64,000 nucleotides of DNA from CAZNPW01 sp964575185 (GTDB lineage: Bacteria; Pseudomonadota; Alphaproteobacteria; Rhodobacterales; Rhodobacteraceae). Below are positions 56,076 to 63,501 of this stretch, in pieces. The DNA is taken from positions 25,095 through 89,094 of the forward strand of contig CAZNPW010000005.1 in assembly GCA_964575185.1 (NCBI GenBank), read 5' to 3'. How positions within the stretch are numbered: the stretch's first letter is position 1; each line of letters begins with the position of its first letter. Position numbers and translations under genes: made by a program. The notes beneath the pieces were generated by a model, which saw only the letters and a list, made by a program, of their open reading frames with translations, was not told where the DNA came from and ran no database searches.

Positions 56076-56948
56076 ATGCGCGGCAGCCGACGCTTTGCCT
56101 GGATCCTCGCCACGCCGGCCCTGCTGGGACTGGTCGGGATCAGCCTCGTGCCGATGATCTTCATGGTCAGGTCGGCCTTCCAGACCTTTTCGCCGAACCC
56201 CAGGGTGCCGCCGCGATGGGCCGGGCTCGACAATCTCTGGGGCCTTCTGGCCGATCCCCAGTTCGTCCAGTCGATCACCACGACGGCGACCGTGCTCGTG
56301 GCCTGCGTCGTCCTGCAGATGACGCTGGGCTTTGCCCTGGCCTGGGCGCTGTTTCACATCCGGCGCGGTCGGGCCTTCCTCATCAGCCTGATCCTGATCC
56401 CGACGGCAATCGCTCCGATCATCGCGGGCATCGTGTGGTGGATGCTGTTCAACACGCAATACGGCGCGATCAACGCGCTGATCGGCAAGCTGGGCATCGA
56501 CCCGGTGCAGTGGACGATCACCATGCCCTACGCGCTAATGGCGGTCATCGTCGCCACCGTCTGGCAGTCGGTTCCGTTCGTCGCCATCATCCTTCTCGGC
56601 GGGCTGACGACGATACCGCCCGAGATCCTCGACGCCGCGAAGGTGGACGGCGCATCGCGCGCGCGCGAGCTGCGCTACATCGTCTTCCCGCTCCTGCGTC
56701 CCTTCTTCGGCGTGGCGGTGCTGTTCATGCTGATCGACCTCCTGCGCCTCTTCGAGATGCCGCAGTATCTGACCACGGGCGGACCGGGCAACGACACGGT
56801 CGTCATGGGCATGTATCTCTTCAAGCTCGGCTTCACCTTCTTCGACCTCGGCCGGGCCTCGATGATGTCGCTCCTCTACGTCGTCCTGCTGTCGGTTGTG
56901 GCCGGTCTCTTCGTGCGCCTGATGCGCTCGCGCCGGGTCGAGGCGTGA
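56076..56948 (+). CDS. Sugar ABC importer permease (MalF/UgpA-like)
   Basis: About 290 residues with six membrane helices. The coupling segment is EILDAAKVDGASRARELRYI and the following FPLLRPFFGVAVLFMLIDLL is standard. I chose the ATG at 56076, preceded by AGGGGG at a suitable distance; a GTG two codons earlier is possible. It pairs with the MalG-like subunit. The gene lies 10 bp after that permease and 3 bp before the dehydratase/epimerase-type gene. Confidence 0.92.
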   Translation: MRGSRRFAWILATPALLGLVGISLVPMIFMVRSAFQTFSPNPRVPPRWAGLDNLWGLLADPQFVQSITTTATVLVACVVLQMTLGFALAWALFHIRRGRAFLISLILIPTAIAPIIAGIVWWMLFNTQYGAINALIGKLGIDPVQWTITMPYALMAVIVATVWQSVPFVAIILLGGLTTIPPEILDAAKVDGASRARELRYIVFPLLRPFFGVAVLFMLIDLLRLFEMPQYLTTGGPGNDTVVMGMYLFKLGFTFFDLGRASMMSLLYVVLLSVVAGLFVRLMRSRRVEA

Positions 56949-56951
56949 CGC

Positions 56952-57971
56952 ATGGCGCGGGTCCTCGTCGTGGGCGGGACCGGGGTGATCTCGGCCCCCT
57001 GCGTCGCCGAGCTCCTGCGGATCGGCCACCAGGTGTTCGCCCTGAACCGCGGAACCGCCCGCGCGGTGGCGCTGCCGTCCGGCTGCCACCGGATCACGGG
57101 CGACCGCGACGACCCGGCAGCGCTTGCAGCCGCCCTTGCGCAGGTGGCCCCCGACGCGGTGGTCGACTTCGCCTGCTTCACCGGCCTCCAGGCGCAAGGC
57201 CTAGTCGCGGCGCTGACGCCCGCCTGCCGCCAGATCGTCCTTGTCAGCACGGTCGATGTCTACGGCCTGCCACTGCCGCGTTTGCCGATGGGCGAAGACA
57301 GGCCCTGGGCCGCCACGGCCAGCGCCTATGCCGCGGAAAAGCGGCGCGCGGAAGACGTGCTGCATTCCGCGCGGACCGGGGCGACCGGGCTGACCATCCT
57401 GCGCCCGACCTATTCCATGGGTCCGGGCTTCCTGATCTCGCTTTTCGACCGGTCGGGGGCAGAGCTTGTCGCGCGGCTGCGGCTCTCTCTGCCGATCCTC
57501 CTGCCGGATGGGGGTGACCGGCTGATCCACCCCTCGGATGCCACCGACACCGGCCGGATGATCGCCCACACCGTCGGCGCCGAAGCGGCGATGGGCTGCG
57601 ACTTCACGGTCGGCACGCCGGGCGGGCAGATGCGGCAGCGGGACTATCTCGCCCTTGTCGCGGCCGCACTCGGGACAAGCCCGGTGTTCCACGAGGTCGA
57701 AGCCCCCCGGCTCGCCCGGCACGGCGTGCTCGACGACGGCTCGCTCTGGACCGAGCTGACCGTCCACAGCCTTGCCTACGACCTTTCCCGCTACCGGGCC
57801 CGATGTCCCGGCTTCACGCCGGCCCCGGATCTGGCGCGACAGGTGCGTTCCTACGCCGCCCGACTGGACCCCGCCCGCGACCCCTTCCGCGCGGAGGGAG
57901 CGGAAGCGCGCGCGCTGGCCGTCCTCGGTCAGGGACCGGCCTCCCGGTCGCCCCTGGGCGCGATCCGGTAA
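56952..57971 (+). CDS. Extended SDR, NAD-dependent epimerase/dehydratase-like
   Basis: 339 residues. VLVVGGTGVISAPCVAELLR is the Rossmann start, VFALNRGTAR follows strand 2, and the catalytic Ser/Tyr-x3-Lys set appears as VSTVDVYGLP and YAAEKRRAE. The family includes NAD(P)-dependent sugar or nucleotide-sugar epimerases and reductases. As the last gene of the importer operon it should act on the imported sugar or its first product, for instance by oxidising an aldose carbon; no exact reaction can be named. Its 3' end overlaps the convergent regulator gene by 43 bp. Confidence 0.8.
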   Translation: MARVLVVGGTGVISAPCVAELLRIGHQVFALNRGTARAVALPSGCHRITGDRDDPAALAAALAQVAPDAVVDFACFTGLQAQGLVAALTPACRQIVLVSTVDVYGLPLPRLPMGEDRPWAATASAYAAEKRRAEDVLHSARTGATGLTILRPTYSMGPGFLISLFDRSGAELVARLRLSLPILLPDGGDRLIHPSDATDTGRMIAHTVGAEAAMGCDFTVGTPGGQMRQRDYLALVAAALGTSPVFHEVEAPRLARHGVLDDGSLWTELTVHSLAYDLSRYRARCPGFTPAPDLARQVRSYAARLDPARDPFRAEGAEARALAVLGQGPASRSPLGAIR

Positions 57972-58654
57972 AGCGCGTTGGCGCGCGACAGATGGTTCGC
58001 CATCTGCCGCGCCGCCTCGTCGGCCGACCCGCCTTCGATCGCCTCCAGTATGGCGCGATGCTCGGCAATCGTCAGGTTCTCCAGCCCGGGCTTGCGCACC
58101 TGGTCGCTGTGGAACCTGGAAAGCCAGGTGAACAGGCTCCGGCTCAGTTCGGCCAGGATCGGATTGCCGCTGACCTTGGCGATCGCGTGGTGGAAATCGC
58201 CATCGCCCCGCATGAACTCCTCCGACCCCGGCGGACGTGCTGCCTGACGCTCCAGCGCCGTGCGGATCGCCGCGATGTCCGCGGCGGTGCCGCGCTCGGC
58301 CGCCCTGCGCGCCATCGCGGTCTCGAACATCTGGCGGGCTTCCTTGAGGTGGTCGAGGCTCCCTTCCGAGTGCAGCAGCAGGTGCGACACCGTCTCGGCC
58401 ATGTCGGTCAGCGTCCGGTCGAGCGAGGGACGGGCGACGCGCGGCCGCTCGCCGTGACGGATTTCGATCAGCCCCTTGCGTTGCAGGCTTTGCATCGCCT
58501 CGCGGATCGCCGGGCGGCCCACCCGGAAGTCCTCCATCAACTCGCGCTCCGAGGGCAGGTAGGCGCCGGGCAAAAGGCCGTTGCCCTGAAGGAGGCCCAG
58601 AAGCCGCTCCTCCACCAGAGTCCCGAGTTTCCGCTTGCTGATCGCCCCCGGCAA
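57929..58654 (-). CDS. GntR-family regulator, NanR-like, probable repressor of the sugar locus
   Basis: About 241 residues from a TTG at 58654, chosen because GGGGAGG lies 5-6 bp upstream and relatives start near ISKRKL. The winged helix reads YLPSERELMEDFRVGRPAIREAMQSL and IRHGERPRV, the variant typical of NanR-like GntR proteins (VGRPAIREA plus GERPRV). The C-terminal FCD domain has GDFHHAIAKVSGNP with metal-binding histidines. It lies between the importer operon and the enzyme genes. Both of those promoters contain the same GGTATA-bearing motif, so autonomous local control is likely. Confidence 0.88.
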   Translation of the reverse strand: MPGAISKRKLGTLVEERLLGLLQGNGLLPGAYLPSERELMEDFRVGRPAIREAMQSLQRKGLIEIRHGERPRVARPSLDRTLTDMAETVSHLLLHSEGSLDHLKEARQMFETAMARRAAERGTAADIAAIRTALERQAARPPGSEEFMRGDGDFHHAIAKVSGNPILAELSRSLFTWLSRFHSDQVRKPGLENLTIAEHRAILEAIEGGSADEAARQMANHLSRANALYRIAPRGDREAGP

Positions 58655-58817
58655 TGCAGCCTCCCCGTCTCCTGCGGTGCCCGCGTCCGCTGCGCCAGCC
58701 GTCCAGCGAAGAAGGGCGCAAGAACGGCGCGTATTCAAGGGGCGCGGCCGGAAAACGCACCGGCCCGCTTGGCGATCCCGAAACGTTTCCTGACCGGGTC
58801 ACCTTGTCTCACCCGCT

Positions 58818-58830
58818 CAACTGGTATAAT
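58818..58830 (+). promoter_or_regulatory. Second copy of the CAACTGGTATAAT promoter/operator motif
   Basis: The 13-bp motif is identical to that at 52501-52513 and supplies an extended -10 (TGGTATAAT) 45 bp before the ApnO-like gene. Immediately downstream, GACATA follows GGTATA with 2-bp spacing, echoing the hexamer arrays bound by NanR. The divergent regulator starts 163 bp to the left. Confidence 0.6.
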
Positions 58831-58875
58831 GACATAACACGTCCCTGTCACTGCAGTTCCTGATCGGAGGGTGAA

Positions 58876-59715
58876 ATGACCAAGCTGGCGCTGTTCGGAG
58901 CAGGCGGCAAGATGGGCCGCCGGCTGTCGAAGAACCTGCTCGCCGCCGGCCGGTCGGTCGCCCATGTCGAGGTCCATCCCGCCGCGCGCGCGGCGCTGAA
59001 GGCCGAACTCGGGATCGGATGCGTCGACCCCGATGCTGCCCTGGACGGCGCGGCGGCGGTGATCCTCGCCGTGCCCGACCGCCTGATCGCCCGGGTCTAT
59101 GCCGAACACGCCGCGCGGTTCACGCCCGGCACGCTCGTCATCGTGCTGGACGCGGCGGCCCCCTTCTCGGGCGAGATGCCGCTCCGGCCCGATGTCCCGC
59201 TCTTCGTCACGCATCCCTGCCACCCGCCGCTGTTCGGCGGGGAATCCGACCCCGACGCGCGCCGGGACTATTTCGGCGGCATCGCGGCACGGCAGGCCAT
59301 CGTCTGCGCCATCGTGAACGGGACCGACGCCGACTACGCGCTCGGCGAAGACATCGCCCGGCAGATCTACGCCCCGGTGTTCAGGTCCCACCGCTGCACG
59401 CTGCGCGACATCGCCATCCTCGAACCCGCGCTGTCGGAAACGGTCGGGGCCACGCTGGCGCTGGCCCTGCGCGAGGCGACGGAACGGGCGATCCGCGAGG
59501 GCGTCCCGCGCGACGCGGCGATCGACTTCATGCTCGGCCACCTGAACATCGAGCTTGCCATCGCCTTCGAGGCCTTTCCCGGCGGAAAGTTCTCGGACGG
59601 CGCGCTGAAGGCGATCGACGAGGCCCGGCCCGTGATCTTCCGCGACGGCTGGCTGGACGATGTCTTCCGGCCCGACGCGGTGCTGGCCTCCGTCAGGTCC
59701 ATCGCGCGGCCCTGA
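58876..59715 (+). CDS. D-apionate oxidoisomerase-like dehydrogenase (ApnO-like; PGDH C-terminal family)
   Basis: 279 residues. An N-terminal Rossmann fold (KLALFGAGGKMGRRLSKNLL) is followed by VTHPCHPPLFGGESDPDARR and a C-terminal all-helical phosphogluconate-dehydrogenase-like domain (LRDIAILEPALSETVGATLA, LGHLNIELAIAFEA). From memory this pattern matches D-apionate oxidoisomerases, which convert D-apionate to 3-oxo-isoapionate. The neighbouring apiosidase-like hydrolase supports a branched-sugar pathway, but other ApnO steps (lactonase, Oia enzymes) are not in the window. GGAGG precedes the ATG. The alternative is an uncharacterised hydroxy-acid dehydrogenase of the same family. Confidence 0.72.
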   Translation: MTKLALFGAGGKMGRRLSKNLLAAGRSVAHVEVHPAARAALKAELGIGCVDPDAALDGAAAVILAVPDRLIARVYAEHAARFTPGTLVIVLDAAAPFSGEMPLRPDVPLFVTHPCHPPLFGGESDPDARRDYFGGIAARQAIVCAIVNGTDADYALGEDIARQIYAPVFRSHRCTLRDIAILEPALSETVGATLALALREATERAIREGVPRDAAIDFMLGHLNIELAIAFEAFPGGKFSDGALKAIDEARPVIFRDGWLDDVFRPDAVLASVRSIARP

Positions 59716-59826
59716 CTGCGCGTCGGCCGCCCGGGGCGGCGGCACCATCGGGGTCGCCGAAAGGCGCGCGGACGGGGCCGTCGATCCCTGCGGCGGCGGG
59801 TCGACGGGATGGACGGGGGGAAGGAC

Positions 59827-61398
59827 ATGCACCAGCACGGCGTCGTCGAGCTTGCCGCCCCGGATCCGCGGGGCAGCCCCCCTCGCAACGTGCAGCGTCC
59901 CGCGCCCTCGGCCACCTTCGTCAGCCCCGCGGGACGCCGCTTCACCGCATCCGCATTCGCGCACGGCGACCGCTGGGCCGTGCGCTTCTCGCCCTGCGAG
60001 ACCGGGCTCTGGCACTGGACGATGCAGGCGGCGGACGGGGTCGCCCTGGCCGCCGGATCCTTCGGTGTCCGGCCGTCGGAGTCGGACAGCGCCTGGCGCC
60101 GTCATGGCCCGGTCGCCGTTCACCCCTCCGGCCGGGCCTTCGCCCATCAGGATGGCACTCCGGCCTTCTGGCTTGCCGACACCGTCTGGGCCGCCCCCGC
60201 CCATGCCACCTTGCCCGAATGGCGGGACTATCTGGAAAGGCGACGCGCCCAGGGCTTCAACGTCGTGCAGATCAACGCGCTTCCGCAGTGGGACGCGTCC
60301 GGTCCACCCCTGCGCCTGCCCTTCGCGCCGGGGGCAGACCTGGCCGAGCCCGACCCGTCCTACTGGTCCACGCTCGATGCGATGGTCGCGGCGGCCGCCG
60401 ACGCCGGGATGCTGGTCGCCATGGTGGTGCTCTGGTTCGACAACACGCCCGACGACAATCCCGACTGGGCCCGTGACGTTCCCCGCCGCGGTCCCTTCAC
60501 GACCGACGAGGTCGGCGCCTTCGCGCGCTACCTCGTCGCCCGCTACGAGGCCTTCGGCGTCGTCTGGTTCGTCAGCGGCGACACCGGATTTTCCGCCCCC
60601 CGGGCGGTGGCGCTCTACGACGCCGCCGCCCGGGCGATCATGGCATCCGCGGCCCGGCCGCCGCTGGTCACCGCCCACCTCAACGGCGGCACCGCTCCAC
60701 CCGCGGCGCTCGACGACCGCCCCTGGCTGGGGTTCCACGTCTTCCAGTCCTGCCATTTCGCCGACAGCGCCGACCGTGCGCGCCGCTATGCCGCCGCGGC
60801 CCGCGCCTTTCCCGATCCGCGCCCCGTCCTGAACAGCGAGCCCTGCTACGACGGGCTTGTCATCATGGGCCCCGGCAATGCGACGGGCGCGCGCTTCGGC
60901 CGCGAGGATGTCCGACGGACCTCGTGGATCAGCGTCCTGTCCGGGGCAGGCGCCGGGATCAGCTATGGAGCGCATGGCCTCTGGCCCTGGCACCGCGCCG
61001 GGAACGCCTACGGCCCGCTGCACTACGGCCTGCCGCCGGACTGGCGCGACGCCCTGGCGTGGGCAAGCGCCGACGACCTCGCCCGCCTGCGGCGGTTCAT
61101 CGAGACGCTGCCCTGGTGGGACATCGCGCCCGCGCGGCCTCCGGCGGCCGGGCGACCGGAGCGCATCCTGGCCAGTGCGACCGCCGGACCGCACAGCCTG
61201 ATCCTCTACCTCGCCGGCGGGACGACCCTGTCCGGCGTCACGGCGGCCGGTCGGGACGTCGTCGCCGAATGGTTCGATCCGTGCACCGGCGTCAGGTCCG
61301 TGTCATCGGTCCCAGCCGGACACGGAGGCGACTGGACGATCCCGCAAGGCGGGGATTCCGACATGGTCCTCGTCCTGCACACCCGCCCGCGCCGCTGA
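59827..61398 (+). CDS. Cytoplasmic apiosidase-like glycoside hydrolase (DUF5060-DUF4038, GH140-like)
   Basis: About 523 residues. The N-terminal DUF5060-like beta domain (about 1-80) has WAVRFSPCETGLWHWTM. The central DUF4038 TIM barrel has FWLADTVWAAPAHATLPEW, GFNVVQINALPQWD, candidate acid Asp252 in FVSGDTGF and candidate nucleophile Glu338 in LNSEPCYDG. A C-terminal beta domain includes AEWFDPCTGV. DUF4038 proteins include GH140 apiosidases that release D-apiose from rhamnogalacturonan II or plant apiosides. There is no signal peptide, so cleavage would occur after import. The ATG at 59827 has a better G-rich leader than the one at 59809. Confidence 0.8.
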   Translation: MHQHGVVELAAPDPRGSPPRNVQRPAPSATFVSPAGRRFTASAFAHGDRWAVRFSPCETGLWHWTMQAADGVALAAGSFGVRPSESDSAWRRHGPVAVHPSGRAFAHQDGTPAFWLADTVWAAPAHATLPEWRDYLERRRAQGFNVVQINALPQWDASGPPLRLPFAPGADLAEPDPSYWSTLDAMVAAAADAGMLVAMVVLWFDNTPDDNPDWARDVPRRGPFTTDEVGAFARYLVARYEAFGVVWFVSGDTGFSAPRAVALYDAAARAIMASAARPPLVTAHLNGGTAPPAALDDRPWLGFHVFQSCHFADSADRARRYAAAARAFPDPRPVLNSEPCYDGLVIMGPGNATGARFGREDVRRTSWISVLSGAGAGISYGAHGLWPWHRAGNAYGPLHYGLPPDWRDALAWASADDLARLRRFIETLPWWDIAPARPPAAGRPERILASATAGPHSLILYLAGGTTLSGVTAAGRDVVAEWFDPCTGVRSVSSVPAGHGGDWTIPQGGDSDMVLVLHTRPRR

Positions 61399-61518
61399 CG
61401 ACCGGCACCCGGGTCGGCCGCATCGGCCGCTTCGGGGGCGCGCCACCCGAACAGGATTGATTGCACCGCGATATGCCTTAAGCCTGCGGTTACCGGCAGG
61501 TAAGCAGGCAAGGGCGCG

Positions 61519-61683
61519 GTGGAGACGGACAGGACCGATGTGGATGATGCGCTGCGCCGCGCGGCGGGCGAGCTGCTCGCCGCGCTGGCGCGGGAAGAGG
61601 TTCCGCCCGACATCACGCGGCTGGCGCTCGACCTCCAGGCGCTGCTCGAAGCGCAGAGGCCGGTCCCGAAGGACCGGCCCTGA
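61519..61683 (+). CDS. Small hypothetical protein (54 aa), weakly NepR-like
   Basis: A GTG-started frame preceded by AAGGGCG. The peptide is acidic then amphipathic: DDALRRAAGELLAALAREEV, then PPDITRLALDLQALLEAQRP. The pattern of two short helices around a Val-Pro-Pro turn recalls the anti-sigma factor NepR (PVPDRFLDLLxxL), but the match is loose and neither phyR nor ecfG is adjacent. The convergent stress-type SDR with an EcfG promoter makes the idea worth testing. Confidence 0.5.
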   Translation: METDRTDVDDALRRAAGELLAALAREEVPPDITRLALDLQALLEAQRPVPKDRP

Positions 61684-61689
61684 GGCGCG

Positions 61690-62520
61690 TCAGCTCCCGA
61701 CGAGCTCGCCCCCGTTGGGGTGCAGCGTCTGCCCGGTGATGTAGCTCGAATCCTCGCAGGCCAGGAACAGCGCGCAGGGGGCGACCTCGTTCGGCTGCCC
61801 CTTGCGGCCCAGCGGCACGTCCTGCCCGTGACGCTCGACCTTCTCCTCCGGGAAGGTCGCCGGGATCAGCGGCGTCCAGATCGGCCCCGGCGCGATGGCG
61901 TTGACGCGGATGCCGCGGCTCGCCAGCATCTTCGACAGCGCCCGGGTGAAGGCGATGATCGCGCCCTTGGTCGCGGAATAGTCGGCCAGGGTCTCCTGCC
62001 CCTTGAAGGCCGTGACCGACGAGACGTTGATGATGCTGGCCCCCGCCCCCATCTGCGGCAACAGCGCCTGGGTCAGGTAGAACTGGCTGAAGATGTTGGT
62101 GGAAAAGGTCTTCAGCAGCTGCTCCGGCGAGATGTCGGTCAGCTCCGTCTGCGGGAACTGGACGGCGGCGTTGTTGACGAGGATGTCCACCGACCCGAAC
62201 TGCGAGACGGCCTCCTCAGCGATCCGCCGGCAGGTCTCGGGGTCCGCCACGTCGCCCTTCAGCGCGATGCCCTCGGCACCTTCCTCCTCGATCAGGCGCA
62301 GCGTGTCGTCGGCGTCCCGGTCCTCGTCCAGATAGCCGATGGCCACGTTCGCGCCTTCGCGCGCGAACAGGACCGCGATCGCCCGCCCGATCCCGCTGTC
62401 GCCGCCGGTAATCAGCGCGGTGCGGCCCTCGAGCCGGCCGGACCCGGGATAGCGCGGGGTGAAGTCCGGGGCCTCGTCCATCTCGGCCTCGAGGCCGGGC
62501 TGCTGGCTCGCATCGGGCAT
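61690..62520 (-). CDS. Short-chain dehydrogenase/reductase, YghA-like stress SDR
   Basis: 276 residues. A polar N-terminal extension (to about residue 30) precedes the Rossmann motif ALITGGDSGIGRAIAVLFAR; NNAA, INVSSVTAF and YSATKGAIIAFTRAL follow in the expected order, including Tyr-x3-Lys. The closing ITGQTLHPNGGELV is standard for this family. YghA/YdaD-type SDRs are NAD(P)H-linked aldehyde or ketone reductases often tied to general stress. A perfect EcfG promoter lies about 31 bp before the start, and GCAGGAGA supplies the ribosome site. Confidence 0.9.
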   Translation of the reverse strand: MPDASQQPGLEAEMDEAPDFTPRYPGSGRLEGRTALITGGDSGIGRAIAVLFAREGANVAIGYLDEDRDADDTLRLIEEEGAEGIALKGDVADPETCRRIAEEAVSQFGSVDILVNNAAVQFPQTELTDISPEQLLKTFSTNIFSQFYLTQALLPQMGAGASIINVSSVTAFKGQETLADYSATKGAIIAFTRALSKMLASRGIRVNAIAPGPIWTPLIPATFPEEKVERHGQDVPLGRKGQPNEVAPCALFLACEDSSYITGQTLHPNGGELVGS

Positions 62521-62550
62521 GGTCGTCTCCTGCGTGGGGGGTGCAGGGGG

Positions 62551-62576
62551 AACGTCAGCGCCCCGGGCGATGTTCC
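62551..62576 (-). promoter_or_regulatory. EcfG (general stress sigma) promoter for the SDR gene
   Basis: On the minus strand GGAAC (62576-62572) and CGTT (62554-62551) are separated by exactly 17 bp, matching the EcfG consensus GGAAC-N16/17-CGTT. The -10 element lies about 31 bp from the SDR ATG. The element overlaps the 3' end of the upstream DUF421 gene, which would let the SDR be induced apart from it. Confidence 0.75.
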
Positions 62577-63025
62577 TGCCCGTCGCGCCGCGGCACGATG
62601 CTGATCGCGCCGCAGGTCTCCAGCACCGCCAGCCGCACCTCGTGCAGCTCGGCGATGCCCTGCGACTGCCGCGCCGCCTGCAGGATGTCCGCCTCGTCGA
62701 TGCGCGACATGGCCATCGCGTGCGCGTCGGGCACGCCGTCGCGGACCAGCACCGTGGGCGTGCCGTCGACCCACCACGCCACCCACCGCGCCCGGCGCTT
62801 CAGGATCGACAGCCCGACGTCGAGCAGGATCAGCGTCGCGGCCAGCACCACCGCGTTGGTCAGCGAGTTGTCGCTGCCCACCAGCGCGTTCTGCGCCGTC
62901 TCGGCGATCAGCAGGATCAGCACGAAGTCGAACACGGTCGCCTGCGACAGCGTCCGCCGCCCGGCCAGCCGCGTCAGCACCAGGATCGCCGCATAGATCG
63001 CCGCCGCGCGAAAGACCGTTTCCAT
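62555..63025 (-). CDS. DUF421 (YetF-like) membrane protein
   Basis: 156 residues. Two to three N-terminal membrane helices (AAAIYAAILVLTRLAGRRTL, VFDFVLILLIAETAQNALVG, LAATLILLDVGLSIL) are followed by a small cytoplasmic domain with VDGTPTVLVRDGVP and ISIVPRRDG. The RRTLSQATVFDFVL region is the DUF421 signature. Function is unknown; such genes are common among stress-induced sets. It overlaps the upstream gene by one base (TGATG) and its 3' end contains the EcfG promoter of the next gene. Confidence 0.87.
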   Translation of the reverse strand: METVFRAAAIYAAILVLTRLAGRRTLSQATVFDFVLILLIAETAQNALVGSDNSLTNAVVLAATLILLDVGLSILKRRARWVAWWVDGTPTVLVRDGVPDAHAMAMSRIDEADILQAARQSQGIAELHEVRLAVLETCGAISIVPRRDGQEHRPGR

Positions 63026-63501
63026 CAGGGCAGCACCAGCGGGGCCACGGAAATCTCGCGCCCGTCCACCCCGATCGCATGCGCCCGCCGTCCGGCGCTG
63101 CGCGGGGTCAGGCCCAGGCGGATCACGGCGTCGCCCGCGGCGTCGAAGGTGGCGGCGACCCCACCGCCCGGCGCGGCCGCCATGCCCGCGGGCTCGGGCA
63201 CGAACGCGGTCAGCGCGAAGTCCGACAGAAGGTCGCTGCCAAGCGTCACGACCACCGACCCCGCCCGCGCGTCGGTGGCGACGGTCAGCGTCGCCGCGGT
63301 GCCGATGCGCATCACGCGGGGATAGGTCACGACGGCCCCGTCGCGGCTGACCGGCAGCTCCGACCAGATCCCCCCGCCGCCCGTCAGCCCGACCAGCGCC
63401 GCGCCGACCAGAAGCGGCATCGCCGCCCACCCGGCGCGCTGGACGCGCCAGAACCAGCGCTGGAAATGCGGCCGCTCGTCGACGCGCGGCGGCGCGGTCA
63501 T
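63025..63501 (-). CDS. One-TM hypothetical protein with extracytoplasmic beta domain
   Basis: 158 residues: a basic N-terminus (QRWFWRVQRAGWA), one membrane helix (about 25-42), and a beta-rich domain probably in the periplasm (VVVTLGSDLLSDFALTAFVP). I do not recognise the family. The ATG overlaps the stop of the upstream gene (ATGA), and its stop overlaps the DUF421 start, so the three are one transcription unit. A membrane complex with DUF421 is conceivable. Confidence 0.7.
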   Translation of the reverse strand: MTAPPRVDERPHFQRWFWRVQRAGWAAMPLLVGAALVGLTGGGGIWSELPVSRDGAVVTYPRVMRIGTAATLTVATDARAGSVVVTLGSDLLSDFALTAFVPEPAGMAAAPGGGVAATFDAAGDAVIRLGLTPRSAGRRAHAIGVDGREISVAPLVLP

